64,000 nucleotides of DNA, from the NCBI RefSeq assembly GCF_937871615.1, contig NZ_CALMPA010000038.1:1-64000 (forward strand), given 5' to 3'. Positions within the stretch are counted from its first letter, which is position 1. Every line of letters starts with the position of its first letter. Origin of the DNA: an uncultured Sphingomonas sp. (GTDB lineage Bacteria > Pseudomonadota > Alphaproteobacteria > Sphingomonadales > Sphingomonadaceae). Below are positions 8,146 through 17,160 of the stretch, piece by piece. The notes below the pieces were generated by a model. It saw nothing but the letters and a program-made list of their open reading frames with translations. It had not been told where the DNA came from and made no database searches. The position numbers were made by a program, and so were the translations under genes.

Positions 8146-9180
8146 ATGACCAACACGAACAAGGGGCGGGTTAGCAGGTTCGCCGACTTTGCGGAAGCCT
8201 ATGCCGCCATGACCAGCGCGCAGGACTTTCCTGCCAGCTTCACCGAAACGATTGCCGAATCCCGGCTTTCCATCATCGACGACCCCACCCGCGACCCGAT
8301 GCCCGATGCGGAACTGGCGCGCGGATGCGTCGAGGATTTGACCGCGCAAATCTTCCGCTTGCTTGCCGGAACCCGCATGGAATCTTTCGGCCAGCCCATC
8401 GCTTGGGGTATCGTCAACAGCTTGCATTATGTCGCCAAGCGCATCAAGCGGCAGGAAGACGACGCCGCCGCCGAACTTGGCGAAATGGTCCGCGTGTTCG
8501 ACCCGTCCGAGGTATATCAATCCCGCATGGAAGAACTGCAACAGCGTTGCCAGTCGCTTGCCGAAGCCCGCGCCGCCGTGGAAACCATGTGCAACCACGC
8601 TGCCAACGTCTATTTTGTCGAAACCGGCAAGCCGTTCAATACCATCAAGGGCAGTCGCACCGGAACCGGCCTTACCGCTTCGCAGATCGAGGGTTTCGAC
8701 TATCTGAAAGCCCGCGAAGCCGAGCACAACGCGAAGCACTATCCCGCGCGTCCTGCCGTTCTCGTTTCCGGCGGCGGCGACTGGGAAGATGCAGACATGA
8801 TCTTTCGTCGGCTGGACATGGTGCGCGCGCGCATCCCGCACATGATCTTGTTCACCGGCAAACGCTTCAAGGGCGCCGAGCAGATCAGCACATGCTGGGC
8901 GCATGAACGGGGCGTTCCGATTGTCGGCTTTTCCCTCAACAAGCGCGGCAGCAACGACTACCGCGCAGCCTATCGGCGCAATGAGGTATGGAACCGGCTG
9001 GACGAAATCGTCGAAGCCATGATTTTCCAGCAATCCAAGGTGCAGGAAGATCTTGCCCGCCTGTTGCGCGCCAGAAACGTGCCGCTGCACATCTTTCGCC
9101 TTGCCGAACAGAACAACGGCACCGGCCCGACCGACCTTGCCGCGCTGCGCGCAGAGGAACAGCGCCGCGCACTGGCTTGA
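8146..9180 (+). CDS. DUF2493 (YspA/SLOG-fold) domain protein
   Basis: The product has 344 residues. The first ~180 are helical (family-specific N-terminal extension). The C-terminal part starting VLVSGGGDWEDADMIFRRLD near residue 205, then ILFTGKRFKGAEQISTCWA and VPIVGFSL, matches DUF2493/YspA, a SLOG-like Rossmann domain thought to bind nucleotides or nucleotide-derived ligands. It is common on conjugative elements next to DUF736. The start follows ATGGAGTTTCAACC. The role on plasmids is not established; SLOG proteins include ligand sensors for defence systems. Confidence 0.75.
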   Translation: MTNTNKGRVSRFADFAEAYAAMTSAQDFPASFTETIAESRLSIIDDPTRDPMPDAELARGCVEDLTAQIFRLLAGTRMESFGQPIAWGIVNSLHYVAKRIKRQEDDAAAELGEMVRVFDPSEVYQSRMEELQQRCQSLAEARAAVETMCNHAANVYFVETGKPFNTIKGSRTGTGLTASQIEGFDYLKAREAEHNAKHYPARPAVLVSGGGDWEDADMIFRRLDMVRARIPHMILFTGKRFKGAEQISTCWAHERGVPIVGFSLNKRGSNDYRAAYRRNEVWNRLDEIVEAMIFQQSKVQEDLARLLRARNVPLHIFRLAEQNNGTGPTDLAALRAEEQRRALA

Positions 9181-9294
9181 CCCGGAAAGCCCGCGCGCAC
9201 CAGCGCCGGGCCTTCCCCCCCCCCATCACTCACATAAAGCGCGCCGCCGACCAGCGCCATGCGCCGCCACGCGCGCCGCGAAGGAACCCGAACC

Positions 9295-9441
9295 ATGTAT
9301 GAACTCACTCCCGAAACCGCCGAAACGCTTAAGGAGCTTCTAGGCGACGAATGCCCCCTATTGATCGAGCAGCGCGCAGGCGAAGGCTGGACAGATAGCG
9401 ACTGGCTCGCCGTCTATCGCGATCAGGGATTCGACATTTGA
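9295..9441 (+). CDS. Small acidic protein, 48 aa
   Basis: MYELTPETAETLKELLGDEC and then WTDSDWLAVYRDQGFDI. The ATG has AAGGAACCC upstream. Composition and spacing between two well-supported genes suggest a genuine small gene. No family was recognised. Confidence 0.5.
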   Translation: MYELTPETAETLKELLGDECPLLIEQRAGEGWTDSDWLAVYRDQGFDI

Positions 9442-9490
9442 ACTATGGGCGCGCCGCCGCGCGCGCCCGTTCCACCAAGGAGCAGCCGCC

Positions 9491-9907
9491 ATGATCGACT
9501 TTAGCCGTCTAGGCCGCGAAACCCCCGAAGAACGCGCCGCGCGTGATGCCGAACGCCGACAGACCGAGATTGACGCCGACGCAAAGCGCCGCGCCGAATG
9601 CGTCGATTCGACCATGGCTGCGCGCCTTGCCGAAGATGTCGAATTGCGCTCGACACCGAGCGGCGATACCGTCGCGACCTTGCGTTGCATCGCGCTCAAT
9701 GGCGAAGCCTTCACCGCGATCTATTGGCTTCCGCCGCACCGGGCCGACGCCGCCGACCGTATCGCCGCCACGCTTCGCGCGGGGCTTGGCGTCCGCCTTG
9801 CCGGTTACTGGAAAAGCCGCAAATGGACCGACCGCGACGGCAACCCCCGGCAGGTCCGCGAATTACAGGCGCAGTATGTCGCGCCCTATCGCGAACCGAC
9901 CAAGTGA
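9491..9907 (+). CDS. Hypothetical protein with possible OB-fold, 138 aa
   Basis: The start follows AAGGAGCAGCCGCC. Residues 1-45 are charged and helical. Residues ~55-135 alternate in a beta-rich pattern (TVATLRCIALNGEAFTAIYW, then LAGYWKSRKWTDRDGNPRQV) that resembles the RKWxDRDG turn in single-stranded-DNA-binding proteins. I infer an OB-like fold, but it is too divergent for certainty. It is the last gene before a cluster of strong hairpins. Confidence 0.5.
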   Translation: MIDFSRLGRETPEERAARDAERRQTEIDADAKRRAECVDSTMAARLAEDVELRSTPSGDTVATLRCIALNGEAFTAIYWLPPHRADAADRIAATLRAGLGVRLAGYWKSRKWTDRDGNPRQVRELQAQYVAPYREPTK

Positions 9908-9914
9908 GCAGTCA

Positions 9915-9940
9915 CCAGCGCCGCCCAGGGGCGGCGCTGG
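9915..9940. terminator. Strong 12-bp hairpin after the 9491-9907 gene
   Basis: CCAGCGCCGCCC (9915-9926) pairs perfectly with GGGCGGCGCTGG (9929-9940), leaving a two-base loop. It begins 7 bases after the stop codon. No T-run follows, so it may work as a transcript-end stabiliser or a Rho-assisted terminator. Confidence 0.45.
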
Positions 9941-9996
9941 ACTATCGCGCCATGCCGGAAACGTCGCGCCCAGGTGCAGGGGTTGCGGATAATTTT

Positions 9997-10017
9997 GCGG
10001 CCCGCTTTGCGGGCCGC
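9997..10017. repeat. 9-bp perfect hairpin
   Basis: GCGGCCCGC and GCGGGCCGC flank a TTT loop. It lies between the previous hairpin and the terminator at 10107. No coding function. Confidence 0.45.
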
Positions 10018-10106
10018 GTTGGTGCGCGCGGGGGGTGTCGCTTTGCTGTCCCCGCGCTGTTGAAACGCAGGGAATCGCACACCCGATAAGTGATAGCGCA
10101 CAGGAG

Positions 10107-10144
10107 AAGGGGCGCATGGCGGCCACGCCATGCGCCCCTTTTTT
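10107..10144. terminator. Bidirectional intrinsic terminator
   Basis: AAGGGGCGCATGGC (10107-10120) pairs perfectly with GCCATGCGCCCCTT (10127-10140). The plus strand continues with a T-run and the minus strand reads T after the stem as well. It sits between convergent genes (stop at 9907 plus, stop at 10163 minus), as expected for a shared terminator. Confidence 0.85.
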
Positions 10145-10162
10145 CATCCAGCATGCAGCCGA

Positions 10163-10387
10163 TCAGGCAAGCCGCTTCATGGTTTCCGCAATGCCGAGCG
10201 TTCCGATCCTTTGCGCCAGCTTCGCAAACTCCACTTTACTCAGATCGGCCAGACCAGACGACACCAACGCACTGCCGAAGTCGCTTGCAATGCGCGTCAC
10301 CATCTCTTTTTCCCGCACTTCCAGCGCCGCCCTTTCGTCGGCCAGCGCGCGCAGTTGTTCCGAAGGCTTGAGGCTCTTTCTCGCCAT
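10163..10387 (-). CDS. TraC-like / DUF6437-type small protein
   Basis: A 74-residue helical protein starting MARKSLKPSEQLRALADERA, with a charged coiled-coil-like N-terminus and a KVEFAKLAQRIGTLGIAETM C-terminus. I recall this start pattern from small plasmid proteins annotated as TraC-like or DUF6437; it is not the F-type TraC ATPase. An upstream in-frame extension (to 10450) lacks a good ribosome-binding site. It is divergent from the mobilisation genes across the candidate oriT region. Confidence 0.6.
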   Translation of the reverse strand: MARKSLKPSEQLRALADERAALEVREKEMVTRIASDFGSALVSSGLADLSKVEFAKLAQRIGTLGIAETMKRLA

Positions 10388-10901
10388 GTCGCATATCTCC
10401 ATAGTGCAAAATGGCGTTTGCTGATTTCCCCTATAGCCGACTTCCGCCAAGACCGGAACCGCCGCCGGACGGCTACCGCGTCAAAAGCCCGACGCGGGCG
10501 CAGGAGCGCCACGCTTTCCCGCTGGGGCATCATGGCCTGACGGCCCGGAATGGCCCACCGCGAAAGCCGGAGACGCTCCTGCGAATAGATCAAGCCCACA
10601 CCCCCGACGACGCGAGCGACAACATGGAGCAACTAAGCACACCGAACGCACCTAAAGGTGCATGGGGGTCAAGTAATATCAAAGCCTTAGTTGAATGTGC
10701 TCCCGTATCCCATTGAAACACAAATGCACTGCAATGGGATGTAGCCCAAGAATGGCGCTGATTTCTGCCATTTTTAAGTAACGCTTATGTAATGCAATGC
10801 AATGCGTCCGCCGGGATGCAAAACCGTTGCCCCGGGCTGAAATGTCGCATAGTATAAGGCACTTTCTCAGCCCCTGCCGGCCTCTGCGCGAAGAGGCTGT
10901 C
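10388..10901. other. Candidate oriT / mobilisation control region
   Basis: About 510 bases without a gene, directly upstream of the ribbon-helix-helix, TraD and TraI genes. ATCCCATTG (10707-10715) and CAATGGGAT (10732-10740) form a 9-bp inverted repeat. AATGGC (10751-10756) and GCCATT (10767-10772) form a hairpin followed by T residues. AATGC occurs three times in tandem at 10791-10805. In F-type plasmids oriT carries inverted repeats and binding sites for the accessory ribbon-helix-helix protein and lies next to that gene. No nic site can be assigned by eye, and in F itself traI is far from oriT. Confidence 0.45.
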
Positions 10902-11195
10902 ATGAACCACAACGATCCTCAGATAACCCTCCGGCTCGATCACAGCTTGTGTGATCGGATCGACCGCCTGGCTGCACGCAACGGGCTGACCCGTTCCGCC
11001 ATGATCCGACATGCGCTGCGCTTGTTCGCGACCGAAGCGGAGTCCGCCGGTGCCAGCCAAAGGCGTGTGGCGCGCACCATCGAATATGCCCAGCTGGCGC
11101 TCGACGTCATCATCCGGGACCAATACCCCGATGTGCGGGACAAGCTCCTTGCTGAGACCGACAAGCGCGTGGAGCAGTATCATGCGGCGCGCTGA
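10902..11195 (+). CDS. Ribbon-helix-helix mobilisation accessory protein
   Basis: The start MNHNDPQITLRLDHSLCDRI opens a ribbon-helix-helix domain (beta strand QITLRL, helix SLCDRIDRLAARN, turn GLTRS, helix AMIRHALRLFA) of ~45 residues, followed by a ~50-residue helical tail. RHH proteins next to relaxase genes (for example TraY, TrwA, MobC types) bind oriT and help the relaxase. The gene lies just downstream of the repeat-rich region and overlaps TraD by 14 bases. An earlier start at 10797 is possible but gives a Pro/Arg-rich extension. Confidence 0.75.
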   Translation: MNHNDPQITLRLDHSLCDRIDRLAARNGLTRSAMIRHALRLFATEAESAGASQRRVARTIEYAQLALDVIIRDQYPDVRDKLLAETDKRVEQYHAAR

Positions 11196-13494
11196 TATCC
11201 GCTTCAGCGGCAAGCCCGTTCACCTGCGCCATCATTCCGCGCGCGGAACCGTCCAGCGCAACAGCGGCAACTTCACGCGCGGCAGCCAGCTCCTTACCCA
11301 CGAGGTGCTGATGTGGACGTCGGGAGCGAAAATCCCGTTCATCGTCTGGCTGTTCTGCTTTGCCGCCGCATACTCCTTCATCCTCGTTGTCACCCTGCGC
11401 GAACACGAGATCGAGCTCATCGGCATGAAGCTCTATTCGCTATTTTGGGACTTCATGGAATTCGATCCGATGAAGCGGGTCAACGTCACTTTACCGGACG
11501 GGTCGATCCGCGCGATCGTGATGGCGCAGGTCGCCGATGTCCCGTCCGTCATCGCCGCCTGGGCGAAGGCCATGCGCGGGCTGGTGGGCGCGATCCTCCT
11601 GTCGCTTCTCGCTACTATTCCGCTTGCGCTATGGTTCGTCGACATCTCGCGCAAGCGCGGCAAGTCGATCCTTCAGGAACGCCATGAGCGCGGCGCAATG
11701 CTGGTCGAGCGCGAAGTTCTGCATGCCGAGGTGGTTGCCCACAATCTGCGCGAGTTCGAAGCGGAAGCCGCTCAGCTATTGCCTGGATCGAGCCCCGCCC
11801 AGGTGCGCGCAATGCCGTTTGTCGCACGTAAGCGGGCGGGCATTCATCACCCCTATATCCTTGCCGGCATTCCCTATCCGCACCGCCTCGAGCAGTCGCA
11901 TACGATGCTTATTGGTACTACCGGGGCGGGCAAGACGACTGAGCTCCGGAGCCTGGTCGCACAGATGCGCGCGCGCCGGGATAGCGCCGTCATCTTCGAT
12001 CTCACCGGCACCTATGTCGAGAATTTCTACAACCCTGAAACCGACATCATCCTCAACCCGATGGACCAGCGCTGCCCGGCCTGGTCGATCTTCAACGACT
12101 GTTCAACCCACTCGGAATTCACAGCCGCGGCCGCCGCGTTGATCCCTTCGGACGGGGGTTCGACCGAACCCTTCTGGGCGATGGCGGCGCGCACGCTGTT
12201 CATCGAAATGTGCATCAAACTCCAGGGACGCGGGCAGACTACCAACGCGGATCTCGCCGACAATCTGATGACCGCTGACCTGAAGCGCGTGCACCGTTTT
12301 CTCGCGAACACGATCGCCGATCCGCTTACCGCGCCTGAGGCAGCGCGCATGGCGGAATCGATCCGCGCCGTGTTCAACACCAACGCGCAGGCGCTGCGTT
12401 TCCTGCCCGACGAGGGCGAGCAATTCTCCATCCGCGAGTGGATCTGCCGGCCCGAGAAGCCCGGTTCGATCCTGTTCGTGACCTCGCACTATGTCGACCT
12501 TGCGATGAACCGTGCGCTGCTCACATTGTGGATGGATATCGCCATCACCCGCATCATGACACTGCCGCGGACGCGGGGGCTGAGGACTTGGTTCATGTTC
12601 GATGAGCTGGGAGCCCTGCACCGGTTGCCGGCGATCGAGAATGGCTTGCAGACGGCGCGCGCTTTCGGCGGCGCGATGGTCCTGGGACTGCACAGTTTCG
12701 AGAAGCTGATCGATGTCTACGGCGAACAGGGCGCCAAGAATCTGGCTTCGCTCGCGCGCACCAAGCTCATTCTGGCGACCGCCGATCTCGACACGGCCGA
12801 GCAATGCGCGCGCTATATCGGCAACCGCGAAGTGCGCCAGATGGATGAGGCGTACAGCTATGGATACAACCAGACGCGTGATGCTTCCACGCTGACTCCG
12901 CGCAAGCAGGTCGAGCCGCTTGTGATCGCCGATGACATCACGAACCTTCCGTCCATGCATGGTTTCATCAAATTTCCGGACGGATTCCCGGCCGCACGGA
13001 TCAAGCTTGAATGGAGGGATTACCCAACAGTCGCTCCGGGCTTTCTCATCCGCGAGAACATTGCCCCGACGCGCCGACGGCGGGGGGGTGAACTGGTCGA
13101 GGAAGAAGGTGGGGAAGGGGGCGGCCGCGATGGTGCCGCCCAGGTCATAGAAGAGGTCGATCGGTCCAATGTCGCACGTGACCTCGCCGCAGCAATCCTG
13201 TCCGTTCCCCGAGAGGAGATGGGGCGGGACGATGGGCGCGAACGAGGCGATCCGGACCTCGATCGCGCGCGGCCGGGAGGGCAGGGCGTTGCCGGGCCGA
13301 ACGGTACACGCGGGCGAGGGCAGGTGCCTGGAGAGCGGGAGGGGCGCGAGGAAAACGACCAGCGGCCGCGCGATCGCGCCGAGCCGGGCAGGACGCGCGG
13401 ACCGGAGATCGAGGACCAGACGCTGCGCGAATTGCGCGAAGATTACGGTCCAGACAGATCCGCCGATCACGACGATATGGACATGGGGATCTAG
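11182..13494 (+). CDS. traD: Type IV coupling protein TraD
   Basis: A 770-residue inner-membrane ATPase that brings the relaxosome to the secretion channel. N-terminal membrane segments lie around residues 48-65 (IPFIVWLFCFAAAYSFILVV) and 130-155. Walker A GTTGAGKT is near residue 245 and Walker B WFMFDELGALHR near 470. The TraD-type central domain is followed by a ~120-residue low-complexity tail rich in Arg, Glu, Gly and Asp, ending DDMDMGI. F-type TraD proteins also end in an acidic tail that contacts the relaxosome. The start ATG 11182 overlaps the RHH gene. TraI begins 3 bases after the stop. Confidence 0.92.
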   Translation: MRRADIRFSGKPVHLRHHSARGTVQRNSGNFTRGSQLLTHEVLMWTSGAKIPFIVWLFCFAAAYSFILVVTLREHEIELIGMKLYSLFWDFMEFDPMKRVNVTLPDGSIRAIVMAQVADVPSVIAAWAKAMRGLVGAILLSLLATIPLALWFVDISRKRGKSILQERHERGAMLVEREVLHAEVVAHNLREFEAEAAQLLPGSSPAQVRAMPFVARKRAGIHHPYILAGIPYPHRLEQSHTMLIGTTGAGKTTELRSLVAQMRARRDSAVIFDLTGTYVENFYNPETDIILNPMDQRCPAWSIFNDCSTHSEFTAAAAALIPSDGGSTEPFWAMAARTLFIEMCIKLQGRGQTTNADLADNLMTADLKRVHRFLANTIADPLTAPEAARMAESIRAVFNTNAQALRFLPDEGEQFSIREWICRPEKPGSILFVTSHYVDLAMNRALLTLWMDIAITRIMTLPRTRGLRTWFMFDELGALHRLPAIENGLQTARAFGGAMVLGLHSFEKLIDVYGEQGAKNLASLARTKLILATADLDTAEQCARYIGNREVRQMDEAYSYGYNQTRDASTLTPRKQVEPLVIADDITNLPSMHGFIKFPDGFPAARIKLEWRDYPTVAPGFLIRENIAPTRRRRGGELVEEEGGEGGGRDGAAQVIEEVDRSNVARDLAAAILSVPREEMGRDDGRERGDPDLDRARPGGQGVAGPNGTRGRGQVPGEREGREENDQRPRDRAEPGRTRGPEIEDQTLRELREDYGPDRSADHDDMDMGI

Positions 13495-13497
13495 GCG

Positions 13498-16400
13498 ATG
13501 CTGTCGATCGCGGCGGTGCGCTCGGCTGGCGGCGCCGCCGGCTATTTCGCCAAGGACAATTACTACACGCTGGAGGAATCCTCCGAGGCGAGCAGCTGGG
13601 CGGGAGAGGGCAGTGCCGACCTTGGTCTTGCCGGCGACGTCGGCAAGGAGGGCTTCGAAAAGATCCTCAACGGAGAGCTGCCAGATGGTGAGAAGGTCGG
13701 CCAGGTAGAGAACCGCAGGCCGGGTCTCGACATGACCTTTTCGATGCCGAAGTCAGCCTCGGTCATGGCCTATATCGCCGGCGACAAGCGTATCCTTGCG
13801 GCCCATATGGAGGCGGTCAAGGCGACGATGAGCTGGGTCGAAAAGAACCTCGCCGAGGGCCGCAAAGATATCGACGGGCGCAAGGTGCCGATCCGCACCG
13901 GCAATCTCGTCTATGCTCTATTCCAGCACGACACGAGCCGCGCGCTCGACCCGCAGGGCCATATCCATGCCGTGATCGCGAACCTCACGAAGATGCCCAA
14001 TGGCAAATGGCAGGCGCTCCACAACGGCGCGCTCTGGAAGAACAACAGCGTTATCGGTTCGATCTACCACGCCTTCTTTCGCGATCGGATCGAGAAGCTG
14101 GGTTATGAGGTCACTTCGACCGGGAAGCATGGCACCTTCGAGATTGCCGGCGTCGCCAAGGAGGTGCTCGAGCTGTTCAGCCAGCGGCGCACGGTCATTC
14201 TCGGCAAGGCGCTCGAACTCGGCATCAGGACCGCCGAGGGTCTGCGGGAAATCACCAAGAACACACGCGATCCCAAGCTCAGCATGGGCGATCGCGAAGT
14301 GCTGCGCCAGGAATGGATCGACAAGGCCGCGACAGTCGGATTCGACGGCAAGGATCTGATGGCGGCGGCGATCGAGCGCATAACCCGCAATCCGGACCGC
14401 GGTATCATGGCGCGGGGCTATGAAGCGGTCAGCGAGGCCATCCGTTCCGCGCGCGGGATGGTGGCCAACTTCCTCCGCCCCAACGACCCCCTTGTCGACC
14501 GCGGCCTTGCACGGCTCACACAATCACCGGTCGAGGCCCGCGCGCAGCTCGCGGTTGCTTCGGCGGTCCGGATCCTTTCGCAGCGCGAAGCGGCCTGGGA
14601 ACTCAATGTGCTGGCGAAGACTGCGCTCGACCTGCGCCTCAAGGGCGTGACGATCACCCATGTCGAGAGCCGGATCGGGAATTTGCTGGAGAAGGGCACC
14701 CTGATCCCGGGCAAGTCGCATCGTCATGACGGGATCGTCACCATGGCAACGACGCCCGAAGCAATCCGTACCGAAGAAGCGATCATCTCCGAAATGGAGA
14801 AGGGCAGGGGCATGGTCTCGCCAATTATCGACGCGGCCGATGCGCCCGCGCGCCTGCAGGCAGCCTCGAAGGTGACGCTCAATGCCGGCCAGCTCGCCGC
14901 GGGTGCGATGATCGTGTCATCGCGCGATCGTATCGTCGCTGTCCAGGGTATCGCCGGGGCCGGCAAGTCGACGATGCTGCAAGCGGTGGTCGAGGTGGCA
15001 CATGCTGCGGCGAATATTGCAAAGACCGAGGGGCACAATGTCCTGGGACTGGCCTTTCAGACCAAAATGGTGCGTGATCTCCAGGAGGGGATCGGCGCTC
15101 CCAGCCAGACGATCGCTTCCTTCCTCCTGCGCCACCAGCATGTTTTGCACCGGCAGGAGGGGCCACGATATGAGGCAGCGCGCGAAGCGCTCAAGAATAC
15201 CGTACTGCTTGTGGATGAGAGTTCCATGGTGTCCAGCGAGCAGACGATGAAGCTGGAGCGGATCGCCAACCTACTGGGCGTGGAGAAGCTCGCCCTGATT
15301 GGCGACCGGCAGCAAATATCCTCGATTGACGCGGGCAAGGCCTTTGCACTGGTACAGGCGGCGGGCGTGACCATCGCCCGAATGGACGAGAATCTTCGCC
15401 AACAGGGGGATATTCTGCCTGTTGTCGCAGCGCTCGCCGATCGCGGCCAATCGGGTGAGGCCATCAGGGTCCTTGGCGAAAATGTGATCGAGGATAAGGA
15501 CCATATCGAGCGTGCAGCCGATATGTGGCTGGAGTTGGCGCCCGAAGAACGTGAAAGAACGGCGCTCTTTGCATCCGGCCGCGAGGCGCGAGAGCATATC
15601 AACATGCGAATCCAGGAAGGGCTGACCGCAGAGGGGACGCTTGGCAAGGACAGTCTTGCGCTCACGATATTCGAGCGCGTGAACCTCACCCGCGAAGAGC
15701 TGCGCTACAGTCAAAACTGGCGGGCGGGCCTCAAGCTCGACGTTATGTTCCGGACCGACGAACTCGGGCTCGGCAAGGGCCTTTATGACGTCGTGAAGGT
15801 TCAAAAGAACGGGAAGATCGAGCTATCCGACGGAAAACGTCGGTTCCGGATCGACCCGCAAAAGCTCTCGCCGCATGCCAGCGAGGACCGGCTCGGCCTC
15901 TCGGAACCAAAATCGATCGCGATCCATGAAGGCGAGACAATCCGCTGGACCGCGAACGACAAGGCGCGCGGGCTCGACAACAGCGCACTGGCGAAGATTA
16001 TCGGAATCGGCGCGGCGGGCGTGACCATCGAGACGACGTCGCGCGAGCAGCTCACGCTGCCGCACGGCGATCCGATGCTCTCTCGCCTCGATCTTGCCTA
16101 CGCGCTGAACATGCACATGGCCCAGGGCATCACCGTCGACAAGGCGATCGCGGTCATGTCGTCCTTCGAGCGGTTCCTCTCGAACCAGCGGCTGTTCAAC
16201 GTCACAGTGACGCGTGTGCGCGAGGCGCTGATGCTTGTCGTCGATGACAAGGATCGTCTCATAGCTCAGATCGAGCGCACGCCGGGGAACAAGACGTCGG
16301 CCCTCGAGACGACCGGGAAGATCGATGTCGACGGGCGAAGCGAGCAATCGGCGGAGATGTTGGCGGGTATGCTGGGCGAGACGGTGGATTTCGACCCAGG

Positions 16401-16596
16401 CGAAATCCCGCTAGACGATCTCGCGGCGCCGATTGAGGGCTGGTCGCCAGATAATCCCAAGGGTGACAAGCCGGCGACCGAAGGGCAGGGGAAAGAGGCG
16501 AAGCCGGGGAGCGACCTTCGGGCACCCGATCCTGACCCCATCGATCTCGACAGTCTGCCGCCGCTACCCGAGCGCACCTTGGGGCTAGACCTGTGA
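13498..16596 (+). CDS. traI: MobF relaxase-helicase TraI
   Basis: The product has 1032 residues. The N-terminal TrwC/TraI relaxase domain has the tyrosine-rich start (GYFAKDNYYTLEE, residues ~19-31), DMTFSMPKSASV near 78-89 and the metal-binding histidines in QGHIHAV (His155, His157). The C-terminal half is an SF1B (RecD-like) helicase: Walker A GIAGAGKST near 484, Walker B LLVDESSMV near 568, and a late AYALNMHMAQGITVDKA motif. It nicks oriT and unwinds the transferred strand. It is shorter than F TraI (~1756 aa) and close to TrwC in size. The next gene begins in its stop codon. Confidence 0.92.
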   Translation: MLSIAAVRSAGGAAGYFAKDNYYTLEESSEASSWAGEGSADLGLAGDVGKEGFEKILNGELPDGEKVGQVENRRPGLDMTFSMPKSASVMAYIAGDKRILAAHMEAVKATMSWVEKNLAEGRKDIDGRKVPIRTGNLVYALFQHDTSRALDPQGHIHAVIANLTKMPNGKWQALHNGALWKNNSVIGSIYHAFFRDRIEKLGYEVTSTGKHGTFEIAGVAKEVLELFSQRRTVILGKALELGIRTAEGLREITKNTRDPKLSMGDREVLRQEWIDKAATVGFDGKDLMAAAIERITRNPDRGIMARGYEAVSEAIRSARGMVANFLRPNDPLVDRGLARLTQSPVEARAQLAVASAVRILSQREAAWELNVLAKTALDLRLKGVTITHVESRIGNLLEKGTLIPGKSHRHDGIVTMATTPEAIRTEEAIISEMEKGRGMVSPIIDAADAPARLQAASKVTLNAGQLAAGAMIVSSRDRIVAVQGIAGAGKSTMLQAVVEVAHAAANIAKTEGHNVLGLAFQTKMVRDLQEGIGAPSQTIASFLLRHQHVLHRQEGPRYEAAREALKNTVLLVDESSMVSSEQTMKLERIANLLGVEKLALIGDRQQISSIDAGKAFALVQAAGVTIARMDENLRQQGDILPVVAALADRGQSGEAIRVLGENVIEDKDHIERAADMWLELAPEERERTALFASGREAREHINMRIQEGLTAEGTLGKDSLALTIFERVNLTREELRYSQNWRAGLKLDVMFRTDELGLGKGLYDVVKVQKNGKIELSDGKRRFRIDPQKLSPHASEDRLGLSEPKSIAIHEGETIRWTANDKARGLDNSALAKIIGIGAAGVTIETTSREQLTLPHGDPMLSRLDLAYALNMHMAQGITVDKAIAVMSSFERFLSNQRLFNVTVTRVREALMLVVDDKDRLIAQIERTPGNKTSALETTGKIDVDGRSEQSAEMLAGMLGETVDFDPGEIPLDDLAAPIEGWSPDNPKGDKPATEGQGKEAKPGSDLRAPDPDPIDLDSLPPLPERTLGLDL

Positions 16597-17117
16597 GCGG
16601 GCGTGAGCGATCAGGCGCCAGGCGTGGCATGCATCTCCTCGGGCGCGTAAAGTGCCATATGCGACTCTCCAGACGCGCGGGAGGGGCGCTGGTCCTTGGT
16701 TTGCTACTTGGGTCCGCCATGCTCTCTGGATGCAACAATGATGCGGATGCGCAGGGAGCGAGGGGCACGCCTTGCTCACGCCCTTACGTCTATGACGGAG
16801 ATTACATTCGGTGCGACGAGTTCGGGCGTTCACGGCTATACGGCATAGATGCGCCCGAAATGCCGGGGGCCTGCCGGCCCGGCCGGAACTGCGTGCCGGG
16901 CGACCCCTACGACAGCCGCGACAATCTGCGCGCGCTGGTTGCGAAGGGGAACATCATGTGCCGTCAGCTTGACACCGACCGCTACGGGCGGCCGGTCCTG
17001 CAGTGCTGGAACGAGGACGGCGATCTCGCCTGCCAACAGGTGGCGGCGGGGCAAGCTGTCCCGCGTTATGGTCGTTTGGAGTGCCCGCCGAGCTATCAAT
17101 CAAGCTCGCCGGAGTAG
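16593..17117 (+). CDS. Secreted lipoprotein nuclease (staphylococcal-nuclease fold)
   Basis: The start is GTG 16593 overlapping the traI stop (GTGA), or more likely ATG 16659, which gives a classic lipoprotein signal: basic RLSRR, hydrophobic GGALVLGLLLGSAM and lipobox LSGC. The mature part has YVYDGDYIRCDEFGRSRLYG and IDAPEM, the SNase (thermonuclease) core with catalytic Arg and Asp, and RDNLRALVAKGNIMC and DRYGRPVLQC. Six or more cysteines suggest disulfides in the periplasm. Such nucleases are often carried with conjugation genes; the target is unknown. Confidence 0.75.
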   Translation: MSGRERSGARRGMHLLGRVKCHMRLSRRAGGALVLGLLLGSAMLSGCNNDADAQGARGTPCSRPYVYDGDYIRCDEFGRSRLYGIDAPEMPGACRPGRNCVPGDPYDSRDNLRALVAKGNIMCRQLDTDRYGRPVLQCWNEDGDLACQQVAAGQAVPRYGRLECPPSYQSSSPE

Positions 17118-17160
17118 CAGCGATGCCAGGTCGCACGTCGCAGGGCATGTATCGCTTTGC

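Noticed and set aside
12103-13470. Minus-strand frame of 455 codons opposite traD
   Set aside because: traD has Walker motifs and family-wide similarity; the antisense frame is open only because of codon bias.
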